Source: Pelobacter seleniigenes DSM 18267 (GTDB lineage: Bacteria > Desulfobacterota > Desulfuromonadia > Desulfuromonadales > Geopsychrobacteraceae). From it: a stretch of 64,000 nt of DNA. The notes under the pieces were generated by a model. The model searched no databases. It saw nothing but the letters and a program-made list of their open reading frames with translations, and was not told where the DNA came from. The DNA lies in NCBI RefSeq assembly GCF_000711225.1, contig NZ_JOMG01000001.1:356855-420854 (forward strand), read 5' to 3'. This document shows positions 35,637 to 46,559 of this stretch, piece by piece. The translations under genes and the position numbers were made by a program. Position 1 is the first letter of the stretch. Every line of letters starts with the position of its first letter.

Positions 35637-35814
35637 TTCAAACTCCTTTACGGTGGATCGCCAAGCAGGCTATTTAAAAACAGTCTGTCGAGCCCAGGGA
35701 TGGACTTTGTCAACGCCCGTTGGTCCATTATTGTCTATCGAAGGTTTTTTTTCCAGCGTCCAGGGGAGAACGACGGACAGAACAAGGCGCCCAATTGTCA
35801 GCGGCCGCAAACAG

Positions 35815-35839
35815 AAAAGGCCGCATAACGCGGCCTTTT
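35815..35839 (-). terminator. terminator of glpX
   Basis: AAAAGGCCGC and GCGGCCTTTT form a perfect 10-bp stem around a 5-base loop, about 55 bases after the glpX stop. The A/T flanks allow action in both directions. Confidence 0.85.
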
Positions 35840-35892
35840 CCGGTAACAGGGTTCAGACCGCCCTTGTTGCGGACTGCCTGGCTGGCTACAAA

Positions 35893-36900
35893 TCACATGA
35901 TAATATCGCGCACTTCCGGATCTTTGCGATCCAGGTAATGGATCGATTTAATGCGCCGGATGGTACGGGAGCGGCCGCGGATCACCAGGGTTTCGGTGGT
36001 AGCGATGTCACCTTTCCGACTGATCCCCTCAAGGAGATCCCCTTTGGTGATGCCGGTCGCGGCGAACACCACGTTTTCACTACGCGCCATATCTTCCAGT
36101 TTGAGCAGCTTTCCGGCTTCAACGCCCATTTCGGCACAGCGCTCCAGTTCTTTGGCACCATGGCGGCGGTTCTCTTCGGTGTCGCCTTTGACCTGATGAC
36201 GGGGCAGCAGGCGCCCTTGCATATCGCCGTTCAAGGCCCGGATCACTGCGGCCGAGACCACACCTTCCGGCGCGCCACCGATACAATACATGGCATCGAC
36301 ATCGCTGTCGGGCATGCAGGAGAGGATGGATGCGGCGACATCGCCGTCCGGGACGGCAAAGACCCGCACGCCGTGCTGCTGCATCTCTGCAATGACCTGG
36401 TCGTGGCGCGGTTTGGCCAGGGTGATGACCACCAGTTCCTGAAGCGGTTTATTGAGAGCAATGGCGATATTGCGCAGATTTTCCATCAGCGGCTTATCCA
36501 GATCGATACACCCTTTGGCACCAGGGCCCACCACCAGTTTTTCCATGTACATGTCCGGTGCCCGCAGGAAACTCCCCTTTTCCCCGGCAGCCAGCACGGA
36601 CAGGGCGTTGGACTGCCCCATGGCGGTCATACGGGTCCCTTCGATGGGATCGACGGCGATATCGACCTCATCGCCGCCGCGACCGACCTGCTCGCCGATA
36701 TAGAGCATGGGTGCGTCATCAATCTCCCCTTCGCCGATGACAATCTCACCCCTGATCTCTGTTTTATTGAGCAGGCAGCGCATCACTTCAACCGCCGCTC
36801 CGTCCGCGGCATTTTTATCGCCCCGGCCCAGCCATTTGTAACCTGCCAACGCCGCCCCTTCGGTGACTCGGGAGAAGGCCATTGCTAAATCGCGATTCAT
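35893..36900 (-). CDS. glpX: class II fructose-1,6-bisphosphatase
   Basis: A 335-residue GlpX-type phosphatase that makes fructose 6-phosphate in gluconeogenesis. Metal- and substrate-binding motifs are intact: GEGEIDDAPML, DPIEGTRMTAMG and the later IGGAPEGV and TGITKGDLL. The start at 36900 gives the canonical MNRDLAMAFSRVTE N-terminus with GGAG upstream; the longer frame extends 46 residues without support. Monocistronic with its own terminator. Confidence 0.95.
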   Translation of the reverse strand: MNRDLAMAFSRVTEGAALAGYKWLGRGDKNAADGAAVEVMRCLLNKTEIRGEIVIGEGEIDDAPMLYIGEQVGRGGDEVDIAVDPIEGTRMTAMGQSNALSVLAAGEKGSFLRAPDMYMEKLVVGPGAKGCIDLDKPLMENLRNIAIALNKPLQELVVITLAKPRHDQVIAEMQQHGVRVFAVPDGDVAASILSCMPDSDVDAMYCIGGAPEGVVSAAVIRALNGDMQGRLLPRHQVKGDTEENRRHGAKELERCAEMGVEAGKLLKLEDMARSENVVFAATGITKGDLLEGISRKGDIATTETLVIRGRSRTIRRIKSIHYLDRKDPEVRDIIM

Positions 36901-37475
36901 TCGACAAACTCCATAAAAAAAGTATTGAAAATTCCGGCGCGAAATTCTAGCACATCTTAGCGAGAAGGTTGCCATTTTTAACCTGACCGCTGGGAATCTC
37001 CGAAAATTCTTTAGTCCAAACCGGTAAAAAGACATCAAGGCATCAGCGCAAAACTTTATCTTTTTGCTACCGTCTCAACCCGCTGCTCAAGCTTCCTCCC
37101 GCGCCAAAGCCATCTTCTACTGAACTGATTTTAGGTTCTTTTTCGCCACAGCCGCAGACATTGTCAAATCCCGCGAACCTCTCGATGCGGTTTTCCTCCC
37201 GGGATGCTGGCAGCAACCCATCAGAACCTTGAAGTCATGAATTTTGGACGACATTATCAGCAGATCTTTACTTTTTGCTGCAAAAAAACTAAACTGCTGC
37301 GAGATCCTGTCAGGAAGCAAACTTCAGGCAGACTAAAGTTCATCCGAGCATCACCCCCCCAACAAACTAAATAATAAGCCTTTACCGTTCCGGGAACCGT
37401 CTCTTGGCTTGTTGACTTTTTGTTCCTTTTTTCAGGAGCTGACTCGGGAAACCCATAAACGCAGGATAAGAACAG
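36901..37475. promoter_or_regulatory. intergenic region between glpX and gltB
   Basis: A 575-bp gap between divergently transcribed glpX and gltB, expected to carry both promoters. I found no coding sequence and no convincing sigma-54 or sigma-70 match by eye. The frame at 37117-37320 has no ribosome site. Confidence 0.5.
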
Positions 37476-40400
37476 ATGAAGACTACAGGCATGCCGCCCG
37501 CTCAGGGCCTTTACGATCCAGCCAACGAACACGACAACTGTGGTGTCGGCTTTGTCGCCAACATCAAAGGCCGGAAAAGTCATAGTATTGTTAAACGTGG
37601 TATTGAAATCCTCTGCAATCTGACCCATCGTGGGGCCGTGGGCGCCGACCCGCTGGATGGTGACGGCGCAGGGCTGATGATTCAGATGCCTGACGCTTTT
37701 TATCGCGAAGTCTGTGACTTCGAACTGCCGGCAGAAGGTGAATACGGCGCGGGAATCGTCTTTTTGCCCCGCAAGCAAACCGATCGTGAAACCTGCATCG
37801 AAGTCTTCAACCGCGAACTTCAGCGGGTCGGCTGTGCCGTACTCGGCTGGCGTGAAATCACCACCGACGGCAGCACCATCGGCCGCAATGCCCGTTCGGC
37901 GGAACCCCATGTCATGCAGGTCTTCGTCGGCCGCGGCAGCGTTGAAACGGCCCAGCTCGAACTGATGCTGTACCTGGCCCGCAAGCGCACCGAAAATGCC
38001 ATCCGCAAAGATAAGCTGGCCGGAGACGAGATGTTTTACGTCTGTTCCCTGTCCAGCCGCACCATTCTTTATAAAGGAATGCTGCTGTCCGAACAATTGA
38101 ACACCTTTTTCCCGGAACTGGATGACGAACGCCTGGTCAGTGCCATCGCCTTTGTCCATCAGCGCTACAGTACCAATACCTTCCCAACCTGGGATCTGGC
38201 CCAGCCGTTCCGCTATGTCGCCCATAACGGTGAAATCAACACCCTGCGCGGCAATATCAACCGGATGCGCGGGCGGACCGCCCTGTTCGCCCACATGGAC
38301 CTGGCCGAAGGGGTGGCCGACCTGGACCCGGTGATCATCGAGGGGAGTTCAGACACCGCCTGTTTCGATAATGCTCTGGAGCTGTTGGTGGTGACCGGCC
38401 GCAGTCTGGCCCACTCTCTGGCCATGATGGTCCCGGAAGCCTGGGCCTCCAAAGCCAACCTCCACCCGCATGTCAAAGGTTTCTTCGAATATCATGCGAC
38501 CATGATGGAGCCCTGGGACGGTCCGGCCAACATCGTGGCCTGCGACGGCAAACAGGTGGTGGCCATCCTCGACCGTAACGGCCTGCGTCCGGCCCGCTAC
38601 TGGGTTACCGCGGACGATGAAATCATCTACGCCTCGGAGGCCGGGGTGCTGGATATCCCGCCGGAAAAAATTCTCCGCAAAGAGCGTCTGGCTCCCGGAA
38701 AAATGATTCTGGTCGATGTTGAAACCGGCGAGTTCCAGGAAGACCAGGAGATCAAACATGACCTGGCCGCAGCCCATCCCTATTCATCCTGGGTCAGCGA
38801 ATACCTGATCCGCCTCGACGATCTGCCGGCCCCGGCCACCAAACGGGTCCCGGGACTCAGCGAACTGCGGCGGACCCAGGGCAGCTTCGGCTACACCCTG
38901 GAAGAAATGCGCATGATCATGGCGCCGATGGCCCTCAACGGGCAGGAACCGGTCGGCTCCATGGGGACCGACACCCCGGTTGCGCCGCTGTCCAAAAACA
39001 GCAAACTGCTCTATTGGTATTTTAAGCAGTTGTTTGCCCAAATCACCAACCCGCCCATCGATCCGTTGCGCGAAGAGGTGGTCATGAGCCTCACCCAGTA
39101 CCTGGGGCCGGCGCGGAACATCCTGATGCCGGGACCGGAACACTGCCAGATGCTGGAGCTGGACCACCCGATCATCACCAACGATGTGCTCGAGCAGTTG
39201 CGCCACAGCGACCTGCAGAACTTCCGCGGCACCACCCTGAGTACCCTGTTCGACGCCCAGCAGGGTCCCGCCGGGCTGGAAAAACGCCTGGAAGAACTCT
39301 TTGTCGAAGCCGAGGTTGCCGTTGACGCGGGGCGCACCATTCTGGTGCTGTCCGACCGCGGAGTCTGTACCGAGAAAGCCCCGATCCCGGCGCTGCTGGC
39401 CCTGGCCGGCATTCATCACCACCTGATCCGGGCCGGCAAACGCAGCCAGTGCTCGCTGATCGTGGAAACCGGCGAGGCCCGCGAAGTCCACCACTTCGCC
39501 CTGCTGATCGGATTCGGCGCCGCGGCCATCAATCCATACCTGGCCTTCGAAACCCTGCAGGACATGGTCAACCAGGGCTTACTGCCCGGTTTTGATGGCA
39601 ATGACCAGGCCGATGAAAATACCGACGTGGTCAATAAATATATCCAGAACTTCATCAAGGCCGCGGGCAAAGGCCTGCTCAAAGTCTTCTCCAAAATGGG
39701 GATCAGCACCCTGCAGAGTTACTGCAGCGCGCAGATTTTTGAAATTGTCGGCCTGAATGAAGAGTTCACCGGCAAATACTTCCCCGGAACCGCCAGCCGC
39801 ATCGGCGGGGCCGGAATCACCGAAATCGCCACCGAGAGCTTGCTCCGCCACCGGGTCTCCTTTACCGACCAGATTGACATCAACCGTGACCTGGAGCGGG
39901 GTTCAGAGTACCACTGGCGCCGCGACGGCGAACTGCACCTGATGAATCCCGAGGTGATCGCCTTGCTGCAGCACGCGGTCCGCTCCGGAGACCGTGAAGA
40001 GTTCAAGCTCTTCTCGCGGATGGTCGATGATCAGAGCGAACAGCTCTACACTCTGCGCGGCCTGTTCAAATTCAAGAAGCTGAATCAGCCCGTGCCATTG
40101 GACGAAGTCGAACCGGCCAGCGCCATTGTTAAACGTTTCTGCACCGGGGCCATGAGCCTGGGGTCGATCTCGAGCGAAGCCCATGAGACCCTGGCCATCG
40201 CCATGAACCGCATCGGCGGCAAATCGAACACCGGTGAAGGGGGCGAAGATCCGCGCCGTTATACTCCGGACGCCAACGGCGATCTGCGCCGCAGCGCCAT
40301 CAAGCAGGTGGCGTCCGGCCGCTTTGGGGTCACCCCCCACTACCTGGTCAACGCCGACGAGCTGCAGATCAAAATCGCCCAGGGCGCAAAGCCGGGTGAA

Positions 40401-42038
40401 GGCGGCCAGCTGCCGGGTCACAAAGTCAGTGAATATATTGGCGAGCTGCGCTACAGCGTGCCCGGTGTGACCTTGATCTCACCGCCGCCGCACCATGACA
40501 TTTACTCCATTGAAGATATGGCCCAGCTGATTTTCGACCTGAAAAACTGCAACCCCGAGGCCGATATCACGGTCAAGCTGGTCAGCGAAGTCGGTGTCGG
40601 TACGGTTGCCGCCGGGGTCAGTAAAGGGCACGCGGAGCGGGTCATCATCTCCGGCTATGACGGCGGAACCGGCGCTTCGCCGATCTCCTCCATCAAGCAC
40701 GCCGGCATGCCCTGGGAGATCGGCTTGGCCGAAACCCAGCAGACCCTGGTCCTCAATGACCTGCGCGGCCGGATTATCGTGCAGACCGACGGCCAGTTGC
40801 GGACCGCCCGGGACGTAGTCATCGCGGCCCTGCTCGGGGCCGAGGAATATGCCTTTGCCACCGTCGCCCTGGTTACCGTCGGTTGCATCATGATGCGCAA
40901 GTGTCATCTCAACACCTGCCCGGTCGGGGTTGCCACCCAGGATGCCGCTCTGCGCGGCAAATTTGCCGGCAAACCCGAGCATGTGGTCAACTATTTCAAC
41001 TTCCTCGCCGAAGAAATCCGCGAACTGCTGGCTGAACTGGGTGTCCGTTCGCTGGATGAGCTGATCGGCCAGACCCAGTACCTGGAGATGGATCAGGCGA
41101 TCAAACACTGGAAAAACCAGGGCCTCGATTATTCACGGATTCTGGTCAAACCCGAGGTCGCTCCGGAGGTCGCCACCCGGCGTATTCAGGGGCAGGATCA
41201 CGGCCTGGACAAACAGCTCGATCACCAGCTGATCAACCTTGCCGCACCGGCCCTGGAACGCAAGGAGCAGGTCACCATCGACCTGAACATCCGCAACTCG
41301 AACCGGACCTTCGGCACCATGTTGTCAGGGATGGTCGCCAAACTGCACGGCCGCGACGGCCTGCCGGACGGCACCATCAATGTCAACCTGCGCGGTATTG
41401 CCGGGCAGAGTTTCGGCGCCTTCCTGGCCCCCGGCATCAACCTGCACCTGGTCGGAGAAGCCAACGACTATGTCGGCAAAGGGATGGCTGGCGGCCGCAT
41501 TGTCATCCGCCCGGACGAAAAAGCACCCTTTGTCTGGCATGAGAACTCCATTGCCGGCAACACCGTCCTTTACGGGGCGACCGGCGGCCAGGCCTTTTTT
41601 GCCGGCAAAGCCGGCGAACGCTTCTGTGTCCGTAACTCGGGCGTGACTGCCGTGGTCGAAGGGACCGGCGATCATGGCTGCGAGTACATGACCGGCGGCC
41701 GGGTGGTCTGCCTGGGCATGACCGGACGCAACTTCGCAGCAGGAATGTCGGGTGGCTTCGCCTATGTCCTGGACGAAGACAACCGTTTCCGGCGGCGCTG
41801 CAACCCGGCCATGGTCGATATCGAACAGATGTCTGCCGATGACGAAGATGTCGCGTGGCTGAAAGAGACAATTAAAACCCACTATGAACTGACCGCCTCA
41901 CCACGGGCTGCGGAAATCCTGGCAGCCTGGGATGAACAACTGACCCGCTTCGTGCGTGTCTTCCCTCACGAATACCGCCGGGTACTGGCCGAGACAGCAG
42001 CCAAGGCGAATACGATAAAGGAGGCCGTCCATGGCTGA
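37476..42038 (+). CDS. gltB: glutamate synthase (NADPH) large subunit
   Basis: A 1520-residue enzyme that, with GltD, makes two glutamates from glutamine and 2-oxoglutarate. The amidotransferase nucleophile is Cys22 (DNCGVGF), exposed after propeptide removal. The class II amidotransferase domain (about 22-430), central domain, FMN-binding synthase domain (about 800-1190 with KSNTGEGGED and the GYDGGTGASP loop), the 3Fe-4S cysteines in CIMMRKCHLNTCPVG, and the C-terminal GXGXG beta-helix are in the usual order and length. It overlaps gltD by eight bases. Confidence 0.97.
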   Translation: MKTTGMPPAQGLYDPANEHDNCGVGFVANIKGRKSHSIVKRGIEILCNLTHRGAVGADPLDGDGAGLMIQMPDAFYREVCDFELPAEGEYGAGIVFLPRKQTDRETCIEVFNRELQRVGCAVLGWREITTDGSTIGRNARSAEPHVMQVFVGRGSVETAQLELMLYLARKRTENAIRKDKLAGDEMFYVCSLSSRTILYKGMLLSEQLNTFFPELDDERLVSAIAFVHQRYSTNTFPTWDLAQPFRYVAHNGEINTLRGNINRMRGRTALFAHMDLAEGVADLDPVIIEGSSDTACFDNALELLVVTGRSLAHSLAMMVPEAWASKANLHPHVKGFFEYHATMMEPWDGPANIVACDGKQVVAILDRNGLRPARYWVTADDEIIYASEAGVLDIPPEKILRKERLAPGKMILVDVETGEFQEDQEIKHDLAAAHPYSSWVSEYLIRLDDLPAPATKRVPGLSELRRTQGSFGYTLEEMRMIMAPMALNGQEPVGSMGTDTPVAPLSKNSKLLYWYFKQLFAQITNPPIDPLREEVVMSLTQYLGPARNILMPGPEHCQMLELDHPIITNDVLEQLRHSDLQNFRGTTLSTLFDAQQGPAGLEKRLEELFVEAEVAVDAGRTILVLSDRGVCTEKAPIPALLALAGIHHHLIRAGKRSQCSLIVETGEAREVHHFALLIGFGAAAINPYLAFETLQDMVNQGLLPGFDGNDQADENTDVVNKYIQNFIKAAGKGLLKVFSKMGISTLQSYCSAQIFEIVGLNEEFTGKYFPGTASRIGGAGITEIATESLLRHRVSFTDQIDINRDLERGSEYHWRRDGELHLMNPEVIALLQHAVRSGDREEFKLFSRMVDDQSEQLYTLRGLFKFKKLNQPVPLDEVEPASAIVKRFCTGAMSLGSISSEAHETLAIAMNRIGGKSNTGEGGEDPRRYTPDANGDLRRSAIKQVASGRFGVTPHYLVNADELQIKIAQGAKPGEGGQLPGHKVSEYIGELRYSVPGVTLISPPPHHDIYSIEDMAQLIFDLKNCNPEADITVKLVSEVGVGTVAAGVSKGHAERVIISGYDGGTGASPISSIKHAGMPWEIGLAETQQTLVLNDLRGRIIVQTDGQLRTARDVVIAALLGAEEYAFATVALVTVGCIMMRKCHLNTCPVGVATQDAALRGKFAGKPEHVVNYFNFLAEEIRELLAELGVRSLDELIGQTQYLEMDQAIKHWKNQGLDYSRILVKPEVAPEVATRRIQGQDHGLDKQLDHQLINLAAPALERKEQVTIDLNIRNSNRTFGTMLSGMVAKLHGRDGLPDGTINVNLRGIAGQSFGAFLAPGINLHLVGEANDYVGKGMAGGRIVIRPDEKAPFVWHENSIAGNTVLYGATGGQAFFAGKAGERFCVRNSGVTAVVEGTGDHGCEYMTGGRVVCLGMTGRNFAAGMSGGFAYVLDEDNRFRRRCNPAMVDIEQMSADDEDVAWLKETIKTHYELTASPRAAEILAAWDEQLTRFVRVFPHEYRRVLAETAAKANTIKEAVHG

Positions 42039-43509
42039 TCCTCGCGGATTTATCAAATACGGTCGCCGTGACAAGACCATTCAACCGGTCCAGGACCGTT
42101 TGCATCATCACGACGAACACTATAACTACCCGTCTGAAGAAGAGGTCAAAACCCAGGCAGCCCGCTGCATGGATTGTGGCGTCCCCTTCTGCATGAGCGG
42201 CTGCCCGTTGGGGAATCTGATTCCGGAATGGAATGACCTGGTCTACCGGGGTCAATGGCAACAGGCCCTTAAAGCCCTGCATGCCACCAATAACTTTCCG
42301 GAATTCACCGGCCGGGTCTGCCCGGCCCCCTGTGAAACCTCCTGCGTGCTGGGCATTAATGAACCTCCGGTGAATATCAAGTTGCACGAGGTCTCGATTA
42401 TCGACAAGGCCTTTGAAGAAGGCTGGATCGTACCGCAACCGCCTGTGCGCCGCAGCGGTAAAACCGTTGCCATCATCGGCGGCGGGCCGGCCGGACTCGC
42501 CTGTGCCCAACAGCTTAACCGGGCCGGTCATCAGGTCACGGTTTATGAAAAGGCGGACCGCGCCGGGGGCTTGTTGATGTACGGCATTCCCCACTACAAA
42601 CTGCGCAAGGAAAAAGTCCAGCGGCGGATTGATCTGCTGATTGAAGAGGGGGTCAATTTCCACTTCAATTGCGAGGTCGGTCACGACACCCCGTTTGCAA
42701 AAATTAAAAAAGCTCACGATGCCGTGGTCATAGCCACCGGCGCTGAAGAGCCACGCGACCTGCCGGTAAGCGGCCGCGACCTGGACGGGATTCATTTTGC
42801 CATGGAATTCCTGCCCCAGCAGAACCGCGCCAATTGGGGCGACAGCGATGTGGCGGCCCTGCATCCGAAACATCAGCCGATCAACGCCAAGGGGAAACGG
42901 GTGATTGTCATCGGCGGCGGCGACACCGGCTCCGACTGTATCGGCACTTCGATCCGCCAGGGCGCCACCAGCGTCATCAACTTCGAGCTTCTCGGTCAGC
43001 CCCCTCTCGACCGGCTGGAGTCAAACCCCTGGCCGCAATGGTCACGAATTCTGCGAATCAGTTCCTCCATGGAAGAGATGCAGGTCATGGGCGGCGACGT
43101 TCATTATGAAATCATGACCACCCGGTTTATCGGCAGCGGTCGGAAAGTCACCGGGCTGGAAACGGTCAAGGTTGACTGGTCGAGCGGCCGTCCAGAGAAG
43201 GTCGCCGGCAGTGAAAAGATCTGGAAGTGTGACCTGGTCTTGTTGGCCATGGGCTTTCTGGGACCGCGACCGGCCCTGATCGAACAGTGCGGCTGCGTCA
43301 CCGACCCGCGCTCCAATATTAAAACCGATCAAAAGACACGGATGAGTTCGGTGGACGGCGTGTTTGCCGCAGGCGACAGCCGCCGCGGCCAAAGTCTGGT
43401 GGTCTGGGCCATCAGCGAAGGGCGCGAAGTCGCCCGCTGCGTCGATGAATATCTGACCGGCGCGCCGAGCCTGCTGCCCAAGGTCCGTCTGGAGACCTTC
43501 GTTTATTGA
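42031..43509 (+). CDS. gltD: glutamate synthase (NADPH) small subunit
   Basis: A 492-residue FAD/NAD(P)H and iron-sulfur subunit that passes electrons to GltB. N-terminal cysteines ([18 protein letters not shown] and [13 protein letters not shown]) bind two 4Fe-4S clusters. [13 protein letters not shown] is the FAD dinucleotide fold and [10 protein letters not shown] the NAD(P)H fold. The start overlaps the gltB end, so it is translationally coupled. It is the main ammonia-assimilation route downstream of the nitrogen-releasing operons in this window. Confidence 0.96.
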   Translation: MADPRGFIKYGRRDKTIQPVQDRLHHHDEHYNYPSEEEVKTQAARCMDCGVPFCMSGCPLGNLIPEWNDLVYRGQWQQALKALHATNNFPEFTGRVCPAPCETSCVLGINEPPVNIKLHEVSIIDKAFEEGWIVPQPPVRRSGKTVAIIGGGPAGLACAQQLNRAGHQVTVYEKADRAGGLLMYGIPHYKLRKEKVQRRIDLLIEEGVNFHFNCEVGHDTPFAKIKKAHDAVVIATGAEEPRDLPVSGRDLDGIHFAMEFLPQQNRANWGDSDVAALHPKHQPINAKGKRVIVIGGGDTGSDCIGTSIRQGATSVINFELLGQPPLDRLESNPWPQWSRILRISSSMEEMQVMGGDVHYEIMTTRFIGSGRKVTGLETVKVDWSSGRPEKVAGSEKIWKCDLVLLAMGFLGPRPALIEQCGCVTDPRSNIKTDQKTRMSSVDGVFAAGDSRRGQSLVVWAISEGREVARCVDEYLTGAPSLLPKVRLETFVY

Positions 43510-43553
43510 TAGTGAGATAGTGAATTCAGGTTTCATATTGAACCGGCAACAAA

Positions 43554-43595
43554 ACAGCGTCCGCAATTTCAGAATGCGGACGCTGTCTTTCTTTA
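43554..43595 (+). terminator. gltBD terminator
   Basis: ACAGCGTCCGCA and TGCGGACGCTGT form a perfect 12-bp stem followed by CTTTCTTT, 44 bases after the gltD stop. Confidence 0.85.
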
Positions 43596-43620
43596 GCCAT
43601 GCTTTATGAAGTCACCCAAA

Positions 43621-44067
43621 CTACCTCTTGCCCGTCGAGCGGAAAATGACGATCGTCTCTTTGCCAGCGGCGCTCAACCTCACCATTTTCAACCGGTACC
43701 CGTCAAATCCCTTATACTTATGCCGGGTTCCGTCCTGCCTGAGGAAAGAGATACTGTCATTGTCGACGCTGATCTCTTCTACCTGGCCCGGCCAGTGATC
43801 GCCAAAACTTCCGATTTTGAGATAGCCCGCGGCCCGCTGATCCGCAATCAGGTCATCCAGGGAGAGATAGCGTTCAGCCAAGGCCAAGTGACTTTTGGCT
43901 GTTTCGGCAACAGCATCACTCTTCAGTCCTGGCTCAGCACTTCCACCCGGCAAGACATGACCGACCGGATCAGAGGTGATGCGCTGCACGGACCCGAAGT
44001 CAAAATAAGCGATCACAAACATGACCGCCAGAAATCCCCCCAGTATCTTTAAAGTCCATCCTCGCAT
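43621..44067 (-). CDS. hypothetical membrane-anchored protein
   Basis: An unrecognised 148-residue protein. One N-terminal hydrophobic segment (LKILGGFLAVMFVIAYF) is a signal anchor or uncleaved signal. The remainder is soluble and mixed-charge, ending with a short basic tail. The SD is weak (TTGAGCC). It is convergent with gltD and shares no obvious function with neighbours. Confidence 0.55.
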   Translation of the reverse strand: MRGWTLKILGGFLAVMFVIAYFDFGSVQRITSDPVGHVLPGGSAEPGLKSDAVAETAKSHLALAERYLSLDDLIADQRAAGYLKIGSFGDHWPGQVEEISVDNDSISFLRQDGTRHKYKGFDGYRLKMVRLSAAGKETIVIFRSTGKR

Positions 44068-44310
44068 GGCTCAAAACCATCGCACGCTGTTTGCAATCAG
44101 GGTCACTGGTCGTGTCAATGTATAATGATCGGTCACAGGGGGGCAATTTATTAATCAGCAGCAAACGGATAACGATTAAGAAAGAGGCAGTTTCTGAGTG
44201 ACTTAGTGCAACAGAGGTGGTGACAACAGGCGAGAAACTACCCTCCCCGACCAGAGGCCGGGGAGAATAAAGAGAGCAAAACCTCAGCGGAGGGCGCCGC
44301 GGCAGAAAGT

Positions 44311-44931
44311 CTAGAACCGGTACCCGACCCCGATTCCGACCACCAGCGGGTTAAGATCCAGATCGTATTTCGTCCCGGCAATATCCATCTCGGTTTCAAG
44401 ATTGAGATACTTGAGATCCAGGTTGGCATACCAGTCGTTGCCCAGGGCAAGGTCAACGCCGACCTGGGCAGCCCAGCCCAAGCTACTGTCGATGCTGAAG
44501 TCATTGGTCAGATTGAGTTTTTCTTTAAACGGGATCACATAGTTGATCCCGGCCCCCACGTAGGGACTGATTTTGCCGTCGGGCATGAAGTGATATTTCA
44601 GAGTCAAAGTCGGCGGCAGCAGCCAGGTACTGCCGACATAGTCGCTACCCGCGGTAATGTCATGCCGGCTGACACCCAGGATCAGCTCGGTAGAGAGGTA
44701 AGGTGTAAACCAGTACTCCAGGTCAAGTTCCGGAGTCAAATCCTCGGAAACGTCCAGATCGAGACTGGACAGGGCACTGTCAGCTTTGGCATCAGGGAAG
44801 ATTCCGAGCCCCCTGACCCTGACCCCAAATTTTTTGTACTCATCGGCGGTGGCAGTTCCGGCCAAAAAGCAAACCATAACGGTAATAATTGTAAGCCCAA
44901 GCAATACCTTTCCGTGCCATTTCATTGTCAT
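44311..44931 (-). CDS. ompW: OmpW-family outer membrane protein
   Basis: A 206-residue outer-membrane beta-barrel. A Sec signal (cleavage near TATA-DEY) is followed by alternating amphipathic strands and a terminal aromatic (GYRF). OmpW hallmarks include the RVRGLGIFPD start, the PELDLEYWFTPYLSTELILG strand pair and PYVGAGINY. OmpW proteins form narrow channels for small hydrophobic compounds. GAGAGG lies before the ATG. Confidence 0.88.
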   Translation of the reverse strand: MTMKWHGKVLLGLTIITVMVCFLAGTATADEYKKFGVRVRGLGIFPDAKADSALSSLDLDVSEDLTPELDLEYWFTPYLSTELILGVSRHDITAGSDYVGSTWLLPPTLTLKYHFMPDGKISPYVGAGINYVIPFKEKLNLTNDFSIDSSLGWAAQVGVDLALGNDWYANLDLKYLNLETEMDIAGTKYDLDLNPLVVGIGVGYRF

Positions 44932-45342
44932 GTTCCTCTCCTTTGGATGTTTTACCTAGTTAGACATAGTGTCTGTGCAGGCGCCCTCCCCTGCCCTCCT
45001 TCTTTCAGCCTGAATCACGGTATGAGAAAAACGGGTTGACCATCAATTAATGACAATTTTAGTTATATTTTAGACCGTAAATAACCGGTCTTCCTGGTGA
45101 CATTTTTTAACGCACGGATAGGCTCAAGACATACAATTGGCAGTCTTTAAATATTACTATTTTTGTATGAATTTACCTGATATTTCTAGACCTTAACGGC
45201 CTTTCTGTCAAGTCATTTTTTGAGATTTCAGGTATTTTTTACGCTAACTCAGGGGGGAATCTTTTGAGAGATCCAAAATTTTAGCACTATGGGGAGCGGA
45301 TGAGTTATCTGTTCCACGAGGCAGGGAAGAGTTGTCTTCGCC
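44932..45342. promoter_or_regulatory. ompW upstream region, otherwise gene-free
   Basis: A 410-bp AT-rich stretch that should carry the ompW promoter. I see no gene and no site I can name with confidence. Confidence 0.45.
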
Positions 45343-45377
45343 AAAAAAAACGCAGCCGAATTCGGCTGCGTTTTTTT
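45343..45377 (-). terminator. bidirectional terminator after aroE
   Basis: CGCAGCCGAA and TTCGGCTGCG are a perfect 20-bp palindrome framed by A8 on the left and T7 on the right, so it can stop transcription in either direction. Confidence 0.85.
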
Positions 45378-45448
45378 AATCCCTGATGAGAAATTTACCG
45401 CCCCTCCCAAGAAGGGAAATTCGTTCGGCAGTGGTGATCAGGACAGTT

Positions 45449-46357
45449 TCAGGAACCGATCATGCCGGCCAACAGGTTGCCTTCCATCGGCAGCAGAGTG
45501 GGTTTACCCTGGGCGGCATTCAGACAGGAACGCATCAGCCACTCTTGTGGCGCAATCCCGGTCCAGAGTTCGAAGGCTTTCTCCCCCTGGGCAGCGAGCA
45601 TGCCGAGCCCGCCGGTAGCCATATGGCCATGGCGTTTGGCGGCGGCGACAAAAGACGTCTCTTCAGTGCTGTAGACGATATCGAGCACCGGGGCATGGTC
45701 AGGCAGCGCCGGCCAGGGGAAGTCGACAAAACGATCCCCTTTCAACCCCACCGAGGTGGCATTGATAAGCAGATCGGCCTTCTTCAAGCCATTGCCAAGG
45801 TCAAGGGAGGACAGCGAGCAGGCGTGAAAAGCGGTCTTCGGAAATGCCGGGGCAAATTCGGCAATGAGCGTTTCGGCCCGCGCGACGGTGCGGTTGGCAA
45901 TGCCGAGAGAAGCGGCTCCGGCCTGGCATAGGGCAACGATAGCGGCCCGGCTGGCCCCACCCGCCCCGAGAATCATCACCCGCTTTCCGGCCGGATCAAA
46001 CCCGAGATCAAGATCCAGGGTCCGCCGGACTCCATAGACATCGGTGTTATACCCCACCAGGTGACCGTCCCGGTTGACGATGGTATTGACCGCACCGATC
46101 AGTTGCGCGGCAGGGTCAAGCTCATCAAGGAAAGGACAAACGACTTCCTTCAGGGGAACCGTCAGGTTGACACCCCAGACATTCAGCAGGCGAACAGCGG
46201 CCACCGCTGCTCCAATCTGCTCTTTGGGAACCCGGCAGGCTCCGTAAACGGCATTGACTCCCGCTTTCTGCAAAGCGGCATTCTGCATCAGCGGCGACAG
46301 CGAATGCGCGATCGGATCGCCAAAAACCAGCATGACTCTAGTCCCTGTTCTATTCAC
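45449..46357 (-). CDS. aroE: shikimate dehydrogenase
   Basis: A 302-residue NADP-dependent enzyme reducing 3-dehydroshikimate to shikimate (chorismate pathway). Substrate motif SLSPLMQNAAL, catalytic Lys in NLTVPLKE, Asp in GYNTDVYGV, cofactor fold ILGAGGASRAAI and the basic NRT segment are intact. The start is a GTG at 46357 with AAGGAT upstream. It stands alone. Confidence 0.93.
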   Translation of the reverse strand: MNRTGTRVMLVFGDPIAHSLSPLMQNAALQKAGVNAVYGACRVPKEQIGAAVAAVRLLNVWGVNLTVPLKEVVCPFLDELDPAAQLIGAVNTIVNRDGHLVGYNTDVYGVRRTLDLDLGFDPAGKRVMILGAGGASRAAIVALCQAGAASLGIANRTVARAETLIAEFAPAFPKTAFHACSLSSLDLGNGLKKADLLINATSVGLKGDRFVDFPWPALPDHAPVLDIVYSTEETSFVAAAKRHGHMATGGLGMLAAQGEKAFELWTGIAPQEWLMRSCLNAAQGKPTLLPMEGNLLAGMIGS

Positions 46358-46559
46358 AACAGTATCCTTTTGGAAATCTCAGCCCGGCCACACAGCCCGG
46401 GAATTTAATAGCGAGCTATTTTTTTACTACAGGGCAGGACAAAAAAACAAGCGAAGCAACCAAAACTGCACCATGATATGTTGAAATTAAAGGCGATGAA
46501 AAACCCGATCAGTCTGGCCGAACCCTACCGCCACCCCGGCCTCCGTGGTTTCAGCATAA

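Noticed and set aside
37380-37475. Possible sigma-54 promoter ahead of gltB (TTGGCTTGTTGAC)
   Set aside because: No GC at the -12 position with correct spacing; only half of the consensus is present.
37257-38294. 345-residue minus-strand frame opposite the gltB start
   Set aside because: It is the antisense shadow of gltB codons, has no family resemblance and no ribosome site; gltB is full-length and certain.
44230-44280. CTCCCCG/CGGGGAG dyad after ompW as a terminator
   Set aside because: The stem is only seven pairs and no T run follows on the minus strand.
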